Of a stretch of DNA of 64,000 bases, positions 51,426-58,889 are shown one piece after another. Source of the stretch: Chloroflexota bacterium (GTDB lineage Bacteria; Chloroflexota; JAJPGV01); NCBI GenBank assembly GCA_021325635.1, contig JAJPGV010000033.1:62001-126000 (forward strand), in the 5' to 3' direction. Below the pieces are notes generated by a model. It did no database searches. It saw only the letters and a program-made list of their open reading frames with translations, and had not been told where the DNA came from. Every line of letters begins with the position of its first letter. Position 1 is the stretch's first letter. The position numbers and the translations under genes were made by a program.

Positions 51426-52405
51426 GCCAGCCCGATTCGGCCCTCGACGTGCACGGCCTGGGCAAAGCTTATGGCCGGCACGTCGCGCTGCATGAGCTCA
51501 CGTTGCGCGTCCCGCGCGGGGAGGTATTCGGCTTCCTCGGCCCCAACGGCGCGGGCAAGACGACCGCGGTCAAGCTGCTGACCGGCCTGGCCCGCCCCAC
51601 GGCCGGCGGCGGCCAGCTCTTGGGCAGGCCGCTGGGGGATCGGGAGGCCCGCCGTAAGCTGGGCTTCCTGCCCGAGCTGTTTCGTTTCCATGACTGGCTG
51701 TCGGCGACCGAGCTGCTCGACCTGCATGGCGGGCTGCTGGATATGCCGCTGGCGGCGCGCAGACAGCGCATTCCGGAGGTGCTGGCGCTGGTCGGCTTGG
51801 CCGATCGGGTGGGAGACCGAATCGGAACCTTCAGCAAGGGCATGCAGCAGCGGCTCGGTCTCGCCCAAGCGCTGCTGAACGAGCCCGACCTGGTGATCCT
51901 GGACGAGCCTACGTCGGCACTCGACCCGATCGGCCGCCGCGACGTTCGGGCCATCATCCAACACCTCAAGCAGCGCGGCGTCACGGTGTTCCTCAACTCG
52001 CACCTGCTCAGTGAGATCGAGCTGGTGTGCGATCGCGTAGCCATCGTCGACCATGGCCGCGTGGTGCAGCAGGGGCGGTTGGACGACCTGCTGGGCCGCG
52101 GCCACGAGCTGGAGCTGCGGCTCACCGGCCTCAACCATGACGTGCTTGCCGCTTTGCCGCCCGCCTGGAACGTCCAGACGTGCGAGCTTGGCGAGCAGGA
52201 GCAGCGGCTCGTCCTAGCTGTCGGGCACGCGTCGGACGCGGTTGAGGTGACCCGCTTCCTGGTCGCTCAGTCCGTCGGCCTGCTCGAGCTCAGGCCGCGA
52301 CGCACGAGCCTGGAGGATCTCTTCCTGCAATGGGTCGACGGCGCCAGGCCGGAAGAAGCTGCGCCGGCCACCAGCGCAGAACGAGCCGAATTGGCGGCGA
52401 GCTGA
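51422..52405 (+). CDS. ABC-2 exporter ATP-binding protein
   Basis: The 327-residue ATPase has Walker A GPNGAGKTTAVKLL, signature FSKGMQQRLGLAQAL, Walker B LVILDEPTSALDP and switch His in NSHLLSE, plus a C-terminal regulatory domain of about 100 residues. GTG 51422 overlaps the preceding stop (GTGA). It pairs with the permease 9 nt downstream. The operon structure sigma/anti-sigma/ABC suggests a stress-induced exporter for lipids, peptides or antibiotics, but the substrate is unknown. Confidence 0.93.
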   Translation: MSQPDSALDVHGLGKAYGRHVALHELTLRVPRGEVFGFLGPNGAGKTTAVKLLTGLARPTAGGGQLLGRPLGDREARRKLGFLPELFRFHDWLSATELLDLHGGLLDMPLAARRQRIPEVLALVGLADRVGDRIGTFSKGMQQRLGLAQALLNEPDLVILDEPTSALDPIGRRDVRAIIQHLKQRGVTVFLNSHLLSEIELVCDRVAIVDHGRVVQQGRLDDLLGRGHELELRLTGLNHDVLAALPPAWNVQTCELGEQEQRLVLAVGHASDAVEVTRFLVAQSVGLLELRPRRTSLEDLFLQWVDGARPEEAAPATSAERAELAAS

Positions 52406-52414
52406 GGCCCCTGT

Positions 52415-53248
52415 ATGCCCATCTGGATCTTCACCCGACTCACGCTGAACGAAGCACTGCGTAACCGTCTGATCCCGCTGGCCTTCGGCTTGACCATGGT
52501 GTACATCGGCCTGCTGGCCTGGGGATCGAGCAAGATCGCCGAAAACCTGCGGGACCCGCTGCAGTCGGTGATCAGCGGCGCCGGTCTGGAGCAGGCGGCC
52601 TTCTTCCTGGGCAGCCTGATGCTGCCCCTGCTGGCGGTGTTCGTACCCGGCCACAGCGTTCAGCAGGAGAGTGAGAATGGTCTGCTGCAGGCCATTCTCA
52701 CCAAGCCCGTGCGGCGTTTGGACGTTGTTGCCGGCCGCTGGATGGGATCGGCCGCTCTGTTGGCGCTATGGGTGGCGCTGTTCAGCGCCGGCGTCATCCT
52801 GCCCATCGGCTGGGAGATTGGCTATTACCCACCGCACCCAATCCGAGCGGGCGAGCTGCTGCTCCTGCAGGGCTTGGTCGTGCTCAGCTTGCGCCTGCTG
52901 TTCGGATCATTCCTGGGGACCCTGGCCAGCGGCATCGTGCCGCTGCTCATCTACGGGCTCGGCCGGATCGGTGGTCTGGTGGAGGCCATCGGCAAGGCGC
53001 TCAACATCTCCAGCATGGTGAACGGCGGCATCGCCACCAGCCTGCTCATCCCCACCGACGTGCTGTGGCGCGGCGCATCCTATTACCTCTTGCCGGAGCT
53101 GACCGGCCTGGCCTCCCAGGCAGCCGGGCCGAACAACCCGTTCGTCTCCCTGGCTCCGCTGGCCACGCCGATGCTGGTGTGGTCGGTGCTGTACGTCGTC
53201 GTGATCTTCTTCGTTGGAGCCCGCGTCTTCTCGCTGCGGGACATCTGA
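52415..53248 (+). CDS. ABC-2 type permease
   Basis: The 277-residue protein has about six membrane segments and the ABC-2 hallmark phrase QQESENGLLQAILTKPVRRLDVVAGRWMGSA. It opens with IFTRLTLNEALRNRLIPLAFGLTMVY, typical of this exporter class. ATG 52415 follows the ATPase stop by 9 nt. It completes the transporter encoded with the ECF sigma factor. Confidence 0.9.
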   Translation: MPIWIFTRLTLNEALRNRLIPLAFGLTMVYIGLLAWGSSKIAENLRDPLQSVISGAGLEQAAFFLGSLMLPLLAVFVPGHSVQQESENGLLQAILTKPVRRLDVVAGRWMGSAALLALWVALFSAGVILPIGWEIGYYPPHPIRAGELLLLQGLVVLSLRLLFGSFLGTLASGIVPLLIYGLGRIGGLVEAIGKALNISSMVNGGIATSLLIPTDVLWRGASYYLLPELTGLASQAAGPNNPFVSLAPLATPMLVWSVLYVVVIFFVGARVFSLRDI

Positions 53249-53329
53249 CGGCGCGCTGAAATGGAACGGATTGTGCGGGCACAGCGCGGAGTGCAAGTCC
53301 TGCAACCCCGCACCACAAGGAGGTCTTCG

Positions 53330-53566
53330 ATGACGGTGAACGTAAAGGAGCGCGCTGACCTGATCGCCCAGAACATGGAGAAGGTGCCCGATGAGGCTTA
53401 TGTGAGCCTGGCCGCCGGGTCGGTCTTCGCTTCCATGGGCCTGTACCTTACCGGCCACCGTGAAGAGGCGCTCTTCGTCGGCCTCCTGGGCACGGCCTTC
53501 GCCACGATGGCCGGCATCATGAAGGTCCTCGGCGCCCAGCGCGGCAGCGTTTTGGGCGCCGCCTAG
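53330..53566 (+). CDS. Small membrane protein, function unknown
   Basis: The 78-residue product has a charged N-terminus (VNVKERADLIAQNMEKVPDE) and two close hydrophobic segments (YVSLAAGSVFASMGLYLTG and EALFVGLLGTAFATMAGIM). ATG 53330 has the site AAGGAGG. It follows the ABC-2 permease by 81 nt on the same strand and may be transcribed with it or separately. A 12-nt palindrome GCTCGGCCGAGC at 53571-53582 lies just behind its stop. Confidence 0.7.
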   Translation: MTVNVKERADLIAQNMEKVPDEAYVSLAAGSVFASMGLYLTGHREEALFVGLLGTAFATMAGIMKVLGAQRGSVLGAA

Positions 53567-53661
53567 GAGTGCTCGGCCGAGCTTCGCTGCTCAGGAGTTG
53601 GTTCTCTTAGTACGCTGTGGGTGGTGATTCCACCCATTCGGCCGCCCAACGGCGGCCCCGC

Positions 53662-54891
53662 GTGAAGCGCCTGCTGCTGCTGGTCTCGGCCCTCAGCTAC
53701 CGATCCGCGGCGTTCTGCGCCGCTGGCCGGCGGTTGGAGGCCGAGGTCGTGCAGGCAGTGGATCTGCCGCCCGACCTGGCCGAGCACTGGAAGGTGGAGC
53801 TGGGCGTCCCCTTCGCCGATCCAGATCGCGCCGTCGAGGATCTCGTGGCGTTCGCCGTGGCGCACCCGGTTGACGCCATCCTGCCGGTGGACGATGGCGC
53901 CACGTTGATCGCGGCCAGGACGGCGCAACGGCTCGGCCTGCCCTACAACTCGCCGGAAGCCAGCCTGGCGGCGCGGGACAAGCACGAGATGCGGCGGCGG
54001 TTCGCCACTGCCGGCGTGCCCTCCCCGCATTTCCAGCTGGCTTCGCTGCAGGCCGACCCGAGCGCGCTCGCGGCCGGCGTGACCTTTCCCTGTGTACTCA
54101 AGCCGCTGCGGCTGTCCGGCAGCCGCGGCGTGATCCGAGCGGACGACGTCGCGGGCTTCGTGGCGGCCTTCAATCGCATCAAACGGCTGCTGTCCGAGGC
54201 GCCGGACGGCCACCTGCTGGTAGAAAGCTTCATTCCCGGCGTTGAGGTCGCGCTGGAAGGACTGCTCACCGACGGGCGCCTCGACGTACTGGCGCTGTTC
54301 GACAAGCCTGACCCGCTCGATGGGCCCTTCTTCGAGGAGACGATCTACGTTACTCCGTCGCGCCTGCCGCCCGACGTCCAAGCAGCGATCTCGGCCTGCG
54401 CCGCGAGCGCGGCCCGGGCCATTGGTCTGCACAGCGGCCCGCTCCACGCCGAGCTGCGCATCAACGAGGACGGCCCCTGGATGGTAGAGCTCGCCGGCCG
54501 CTCGATAGGGGGGCTGTGCTCCAGCGTGCTCGAGTTCGGCGCCGGCATGGGCCTGGAGGAGCTGATCATTCGCCACGCGCTCGGCCTGGATCTGCCGCGG
54601 GAGCTGAGGCAGCGGGAGGCAGCCGGGGCAATGATGATTCCGATCCCGGCCGGAGGCTGGTTGAGGGCCGTCGAAGGTGTCGAGCGGGCACGGTCGGTGC
54701 CGCTGGTGCAGGACGTGAGCCTCACGGTGCGCCTCAACCAGCGTGTGGTGCCGCTGCCGGAGGGCGCCAGCTACCTGGGCTTCATTTTCGCCCGCGGAGG
54801 GGAGCCAGCCGCGGTGGAGCAGGCCCTGCGCGACGCCCACGGCCAGCTGCGCTTCCGCATCGAGCCGGAGCTGCCGGTGCTGCGAGCCTGA
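53662..54891 (+). CDS. ATP-grasp carboxylate-amine ligase-like protein
   Basis: The protein of about 409 residues from GTG 53662 (an in-frame GTG at 53617 would add 15) has an N-terminal Rossmann-like domain (RLLLLVSALSYR...VDAILPVDDGATLIAAR), then the ATP-grasp core: SLAARDKHEMRRRFATAGVP, FPCVLKPLRLSGSRGVIRA, LLVESFIPGVEVALEGLL and GPLHAELRINEDGPWMVELAGRSIGG. Such enzymes form amide or peptide bonds through acyl phosphates. It is convergent with the radical SAM gene, with a hairpin between them, and belongs to the cassette with YggX, formyltransferase and PhnD-like genes. Confidence 0.88.
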   Translation: MKRLLLLVSALSYRSAAFCAAGRRLEAEVVQAVDLPPDLAEHWKVELGVPFADPDRAVEDLVAFAVAHPVDAILPVDDGATLIAARTAQRLGLPYNSPEASLAARDKHEMRRRFATAGVPSPHFQLASLQADPSALAAGVTFPCVLKPLRLSGSRGVIRADDVAGFVAAFNRIKRLLSEAPDGHLLVESFIPGVEVALEGLLTDGRLDVLALFDKPDPLDGPFFEETIYVTPSRLPPDVQAAISACAASAARAIGLHSGPLHAELRINEDGPWMVELAGRSIGGLCSSVLEFGAGMGLEELIIRHALGLDLPRELRQREAAGAMMIPIPAGGWLRAVEGVERARSVPLVQDVSLTVRLNQRVVPLPEGASYLGFIFARGGEPAAVEQALRDAHGQLRFRIEPELPVLRA

Positions 54892-54892
54892 C

Positions 54893-54916
54893 AGCCGAGC
54901 AGCCAACAGCTCGGCT
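54893..54916. terminator. Hairpin between convergent ATP-grasp and radical SAM genes
   Basis: AGCCGAGC at 54893-54900 pairs perfectly with GCTCGGCT at 54909-54916 around an 8-nt loop. It stands between the two convergent stop codons. There is no T-run on either side, so termination would have to be assisted. Confidence 0.45.
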
Positions 54917-54942
54917 GCTCGCTGGACAAGCTCGCGAACCCG

Positions 54943-56595
54943 TTACACCGAGCCGGCGAGCCGGGTCCGGACTGGCTCGGCGCAGCAGAACCACGACTCC
55001 GTGAGCCGCGGCGGCTCCGGCCGGTGTGAGGCCGGGCGGCGCATGGCCGCGGGAGCAGGCAACCCAGCCGTTCGATAGGCAGCGGTCTTGACCGCCAGAA
55101 ACGTGGCCCACACGTCCCGTTGCTCGCACTCGGCCTCTTCGACGATGGCCTGGACCTGTAGGGACAGGCTATCCATGCGGTCATCGGGGTGCCGCCAGCG
55201 GTATGAGAACGCCGCGCGATCGAGCTCGCCCAGCCATTCGCGGGCGCTCTCGAGCAGGGCGGAGCCCGGCGGCACCAGCAGGCGGATAGAGTACTGCACG
55301 GGGTCGATCATCTCGACCAGGTCTCTGCCCTCGACGAACGCCAGCAGGGCGAGGTAATCGTCCAGGGTCGTCCAGGGGGTGAACGCCACCAGGGATGGTC
55401 GCAGGGGGATGTCGGCGGCGGCCATGACGTCCAGGGCTCGGGCGACGTCCTCGGCGGTGTGGCCCTTGTCGAGCCGCCGCAGCACTTCGTCGCTCAACGA
55501 TTCCACCGCCGATACGACGAAGGCACAGCCGAGCTGCTTGAGCTCCGGCATCAGCCCCGCATGGGCCAGGATGTGCTCGATCTTGATCGTCGCGTCGAAG
55601 CTCACGTCCGGAAACTCTTTGTGCATGGCCCTCGCGATTCGCAGGCTGTGCCCTGGGCCGTTCAGGAAGTCCGGGTCGCCAAAGGTGATGTGGCGGGCGC
55701 CGGAGGCCACCTGGCGGCGAATGTCGCGCAGCACCAGATCGGGCGGCAGCACGAAGAACCGGCCGTTGTAGACCGGGGTGATCGGACAGTGCAGGCAGCG
55801 ATGCTTGCAGCCTCGGCTGGCTTCGACGTAGCCGGCCGTCAGCCGCTCACCCGCTCGCATGAGCCCGGCGTAACGCTCGAGTACAGGCAGCGCCGAGCGC
55901 ACCGGCTCGGCAAAGCGCAGGCGTCGTATGTGCGGGGCGGCGTAGCGCTCCGGGTAGCGCACGCCCTCGCCGGCCAGGCGGCCCTCCTCCAGCGCCTGAG
56001 CCAGCCCCAGCAGCGGCTCCTCGAACTCCCCGCCGATGACCGAATCGGCGAGCGGTTCGGAGTCCCTGGCGGCAGAGGCCGGGGGCCGAGGGCCAGGGGC
56101 CAGAACAGAACCCATACGATGCGCGTCCGCGGTGCTCGACACCTGCCCGGCCCGCGGCCCACGGCACTCCGGACCGCTCGTTTCCCCTGCCCCCTGGCCC
56201 CTGGCCCCTGACCCCTCGAACAGATATTCCGCATTCAGCCAGGCATACAGTCCGTACACGCAGATATGAGCGTCGGCGTTCAGCTCGCGGACCCGACGGG
56301 CGATCTGCTCAGCCAGGCGGAGAGCGGTGTGCATGGGCACGGAGATGGCGACCAGCTCGGCGCCGGTGATGATCTCGTCGGCCAGCTGCTCGACGTGGGT
56401 ATCGACCGCGAGTGGCTGGTAACCGGCCTGGATCAAGCTGCCCAGCGGCGAGGCCAGGTTGAGCGGCTGATGACCCAGCTCGTAGCAGGAGATCAGCAGG
56501 ATGGCTCCGCGCCGCCGCAGGCTCGATGTAGGGATCTCCAGCGAGAGGGCCTGGTTCAGATCGTCCGGGCCGCAGCAGGCCGCCCCGGAGGTCAC
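54943..56595 (-). CDS. B12-binding radical SAM protein with C-terminal CCAEP tail, carrying a repeat-derived insertion
   Basis: From GTG 56595 the protein has about 550 residues. The N-terminal part (about 30-130) resembles a cobalamin-binding domain (ILLISCYELGHQPLNLASPLGSLIQAGY, ELVAISVPMHTALRLAEQIA). The radical SAM core has Cys-x3-Cys-x2-Cys in GCKHRCLHCPITP, then ITFGDPDFLNGP and VESLSDEVLRRLDKGHT. It ends with LTESWFCCAEP, the tail of the CUAEP/CCAEP radical SAM group, whose sister members have selenocysteine in place of the first Cys. About 55 residues between NAEYLF and ADSVIGGEFEE are encoded by a heptamer-repeat insertion. GTGA overlap with the yggX-like gene shows coupling. The reaction is unknown. 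Confidence 0.88.
   Translation of the reverse strand: MTSGAACCGPDDLNQALSLEIPTSSLRRRGAILLISCYELGHQPLNLASPLGSLIQAGYQPLAVDTHVEQLADEIITGAELVAISVPMHTALRLAEQIARRVRELNADAHICVYGLYAWLNAEYLFEGSGARGQGAGETSGPECRGPRAGQVSSTADAHRMGSVLAPGPRPPASAARDSEPLADSVIGGEFEEPLLGLAQALEEGRLAGEGVRYPERYAAPHIRRLRFAEPVRSALPVLERYAGLMRAGERLTAGYVEASRGCKHRCLHCPITPVYNGRFFVLPPDLVLRDIRRQVASGARHITFGDPDFLNGPGHSLRIARAMHKEFPDVSFDATIKIEHILAHAGLMPELKQLGCAFVVSAVESLSDEVLRRLDKGHTAEDVARALDVMAAADIPLRPSLVAFTPWTTLDDYLALLAFVEGRDLVEMIDPVQYSIRLLVPPGSALLESAREWLGELDRAAFSYRWRHPDDRMDSLSLQVQAIVEEAECEQRDVWATFLAVKTAAYRTAGLPAPAAMRRPASHRPEPPRLTESWFCCAEPVRTRLAGSV
56077..56218. repeat. 7-nt tandem-repeat element with opposed arms inside the radical SAM gene
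   Basis: Left arm: four 7-nt units of GGCCRRG type (GGCCGGG, GGCCGAG, GGCCAGG, GGCCAGA) at 56077-56104. Right arm: five 7-nt units of CCCCTGG type at 56184-56218. The arms are largely complementary and enclose a 79-nt centre. The architecture repeats that of the element at 41057-41321 with different unit sequences. It is in frame in the gene and adds a Gly/Pro/Ala/Ser-rich loop. Confidence 0.85.
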
Positions 56596-56900
56596 TTCTT
56601 GGCGGCGCCGCCCTTGACCGCGCCGCCGGCCGCGGTCGTGGGATCGTACTCCTGCGGCATCTGGGCGTCGGGCGCGAAGAAGAACTCCTCCATCTGCTCG
56701 CGTAGGAACCTGCGCGCCTCGGGATCGCCCATGCTCAAGCCGTAGTGGTTCATGAGCAGCGTAGCCTGGCGCTCCCACAGCTCCCAGGCCTGTTGAGAGA
56801 CGTGCTCGAAGATTCGCTGGCCGAGCTCGCCCCCGATTGGCGGCGCTTCGAGGCCAGGCAGGTCTCGGTCAAACTTCACGCAATGAATCATGCGAGCCAT
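56592..56900 (-). CDS. YggX-like Fe(2+)-trafficking / oxidative damage protection protein
   Basis: The 102-residue protein matches YggX in its core: IHCVKFDRDLPGLE with the conserved Cys7, GELGQRIFEHVSQQAWELWERQATLLMNHYGLSMGDPEARRFLREQMEEFFF. An Ala/Gly/Lys-rich tail of about 20 residues is added. YggX proteins, best known in gamma- and betaproteobacteria, protect or supply iron-sulfur enzymes. Coupling (GTGA) to a [4Fe-4S] radical SAM gene suggests it serves that enzyme. ATG 56900 stands behind AAGGAG. Confidence 0.85.
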   Translation of the reverse strand: MARMIHCVKFDRDLPGLEAPPIGGELGQRIFEHVSQQAWELWERQATLLMNHYGLSMGDPEARRFLREQMEEFFFAPDAQMPQEYDPTTAAGGAVKGGAAKK

Positions 56901-56969
56901 CGGCGCTCTCCTTGCGGCTGCTGTCCGGAATCTCCGCCAGGCGGCCGTTCCGGCTTCGAGACCTGAAGT

Positions 56970-57947
56970 ATGGCAGGCCCAACCAGCGTGCTTTTCCTGG
57001 GTATGCAGGCGTCGTTTTCAACGCCGGTGCTGGCGGCGTTGATCGCCGCCCGAATGGAGATTTGTGGGGTGCTGATCCCGGCAAGCGACGAGCCGCTGCC
57101 GAAGCCCCTGGCCCACTCGGACGCAGAGCCGGTCGCTGAGTCGGGACTGCGGCGCCTCCTGCCGCTTCCGTCCCCGTCCGTCGGAGGTGGCTTGCAGATC
57201 CTCACGCCCTTCGTTCGGCCCGGTGTCGTCCAGCTCGCTTGGGAGGCGGGTATCCCGGTATACGAAGCGCGCAGCCTGGCCGCCGGCGATGTCCTGGCGA
57301 GGGTGCGGGAGCTGAGGCCGGACGTGATGGCGGTGGCCTGCTGGCCCGGGCTGATCCCGCGCGCCTTCTCGGCGCTGGCCGGCTTGGCCGCGCTCAACGT
57401 CCATCCCTCCCTCCTGCCTGATAATCGCGGTCCGGCTCCGCTGTTCTGGACGTTCCGCCTTGGCCGGCGGACGACCGGTGTCAGCGTGCACGAGCTGTCC
57501 AGCCAGGCCGACGCCGGGCCCCTGCTCGGGCAGCACCGGCTGCGGGTGGCGGAAGGCATCGAGGGGGAGACGCTGGAGCGGCGCTGCGCCGAAACAGGCG
57601 GGGCGCTGCTGGTCCGGGCGATCCGTGAGCTGGCGACAGGCCGCGCCCACCCCCGTGCCCAGGACGGACGGAGGGCGACTTCCCACCCGCTGCCGGCGGC
57701 GGACGACTTCCTGATCCCGTCGAGCTGGCCGGCCCGCCGCGCGTTCAACTTCATCCGCGGAGTGGCGCACATGCAGGGGCCACTTCGGGTGGATGCCGTC
57801 GAGCGCACGTTCTACGTTCGTCAGGCGATCTCTTATGACGAAGCCGTGGCTCCCGATTGCCCCTACGAGCTGGACGGCGTGCTGCTGCGCGTGCGCTTGA
57901 ATCCGGGAACGCTTACCGTGGAGGTCACCGCGGACAGCAGTGATTAA
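56970..57947 (+). CDS. Formyltransferase-family protein (Fmt-like)
   Basis: The 325-residue protein has the 10-formyltetrahydrofolate-dependent formyltransferase pattern: opening VLFLGMQASFSTPVLAALI, then LAALNVHPSLLPDNRGPAPLFWTFRLG with the catalytic Asn and His, and TGVSVHELSSQADAGPLL with the catalytic Asp. A C-terminal domain (about 245-325) resembles the FMT C-terminal OB-like region but is divergent. It is unlikely to be the housekeeping methionyl-tRNA formyltransferase given the altered linker and the cassette context, though that is not excluded. It is divergent from the yggX-like gene. Confidence 0.85.
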   Translation: MAGPTSVLFLGMQASFSTPVLAALIAARMEICGVLIPASDEPLPKPLAHSDAEPVAESGLRRLLPLPSPSVGGGLQILTPFVRPGVVQLAWEAGIPVYEARSLAAGDVLARVRELRPDVMAVACWPGLIPRAFSALAGLAALNVHPSLLPDNRGPAPLFWTFRLGRRTTGVSVHELSSQADAGPLLGQHRLRVAEGIEGETLERRCAETGGALLVRAIRELATGRAHPRAQDGRRATSHPLPAADDFLIPSSWPARRAFNFIRGVAHMQGPLRVDAVERTFYVRQAISYDEAVAPDCPYELDGVLLRVRLNPGTLTVEVTADSSD

Positions 57948-57959
57948 GGGCGGGCTGAG

Positions 57960-58889
57960 CTATCCCGGGAGCTGTCCAAAGACGCGCCGGCAGCGCTCGA
58001 TCGACTGCCGCTGCGTGGCGTAGAAGGCTTCGTCGACCTCGGCAAAGCCCTGCAGTCCGAATGGCTCGAGCCGCCGTCGCGTTTCGGGAGAGGAGGCCAG
58101 CTGACTCAGCGCCTCAGCCACAGCCAGCTTGGTTAGGCCGGGCAGCATCGTTCGCACGACCACCGGCTGGACCGGGAACGGCCCCCACGAGGCGATGACC
58201 CTCAGACTGGTCCGCAGCTCGGGGCGGCGGCGGCGCTGCAGCGACAGCACGTTGGAATCGATAGCCGCGGCATCGGCCTGCCCGCTCATGACCAGCTCGA
58301 TCGAGCCGAGGTGCGAGCCCGAATGTCGCATGCCGCCCAGGAAGGAGAGGTCGAGGTCTCGCCGGTCGAGAAATTCCAGCAGCGAGAAGTAGCCGCTGAG
58401 CGAGCAGCTGTCGTTGTAGGCCCACACCCCGCCGGCCAGATCCTCGGGAGCGAAGACCTGGCTATCGCCGCGGACGGTCACCTCCGAGAAGTACACCGGC
58501 CGCCCTTCGGCTCGGGTATCGTCGAAAACGGGTGCGTAGGGCACCAGCTCGAAGCCCGCCGGATGCTCGGCGGCGAGGGCCAGGGCCGTCGAGCAGACAA
58601 ATCCGAGGTCGTAGCGGTTCAGGGCGAATCCATTGGACGGCTGTGACTCCGGTGCCGAGAATCTCGTCTCGTACTCGATCGAGGCGGTCGTGCCCAGCGC
58701 CGCTGCGAGGTACTCCGCCAGGACCCGGAATAGCTCGTCGGGCAGGCTGGGGGCCAGATACGAGATGCAGCGGAGCGGCGCGGACGGTGCGAGCGAGTCC
58801 GCGCCACCGGACGCTTCTAGCGTCGATCCGGCCGGTCCTTGAGCCGGTAAACGAACCGCAGGCCGGACCAGACTTGGTCGATCGCGCAC
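57960..58889 (-). CDS. PhnD/SsuA-type substrate-binding-like protein, start uncertain
   Basis: The core reads LRCISYLAPSLPDELFRVLAEYLAAALG, then VYFSEVTVRGDSQVFAPEDLAGGVWAYNDSCSLSGYFSLLEFL and SIELVMSGQADAAAIDSNVLSLQ, the pattern of phosphonate/phosphite-binding PhnD-like folds. No signal peptide or lipobox is visible, so it may be cytoplasmic. The conserved part starts near 58765, but the nearest standard start in frame is GTG 58889, which overlaps DUF3052 by about 70 nt; a non-standard start is possible. No permease or ATPase gene accompanies it. It is the last gene of the lexA-DUF3052 direction and convergent with the formyltransferase gene. Confidence 0.75.
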   Translation of the reverse strand: MRDRPSLVRPAVRLPAQGPAGSTLEASGGADSLAPSAPLRCISYLAPSLPDELFRVLAEYLAAALGTTASIEYETRFSAPESQPSNGFALNRYDLGFVCSTALALAAEHPAGFELVPYAPVFDDTRAEGRPVYFSEVTVRGDSQVFAPEDLAGGVWAYNDSCSLSGYFSLLEFLDRRDLDLSFLGGMRHSGSHLGSIELVMSGQADAAAIDSNVLSLQRRRRPELRTSLRVIASWGPFPVQPVVVRTMLPGLTKLAVAEALSQLASSPETRRRLEPFGLQGFAEVDEAFYATQRQSIERCRRVFGQLPG

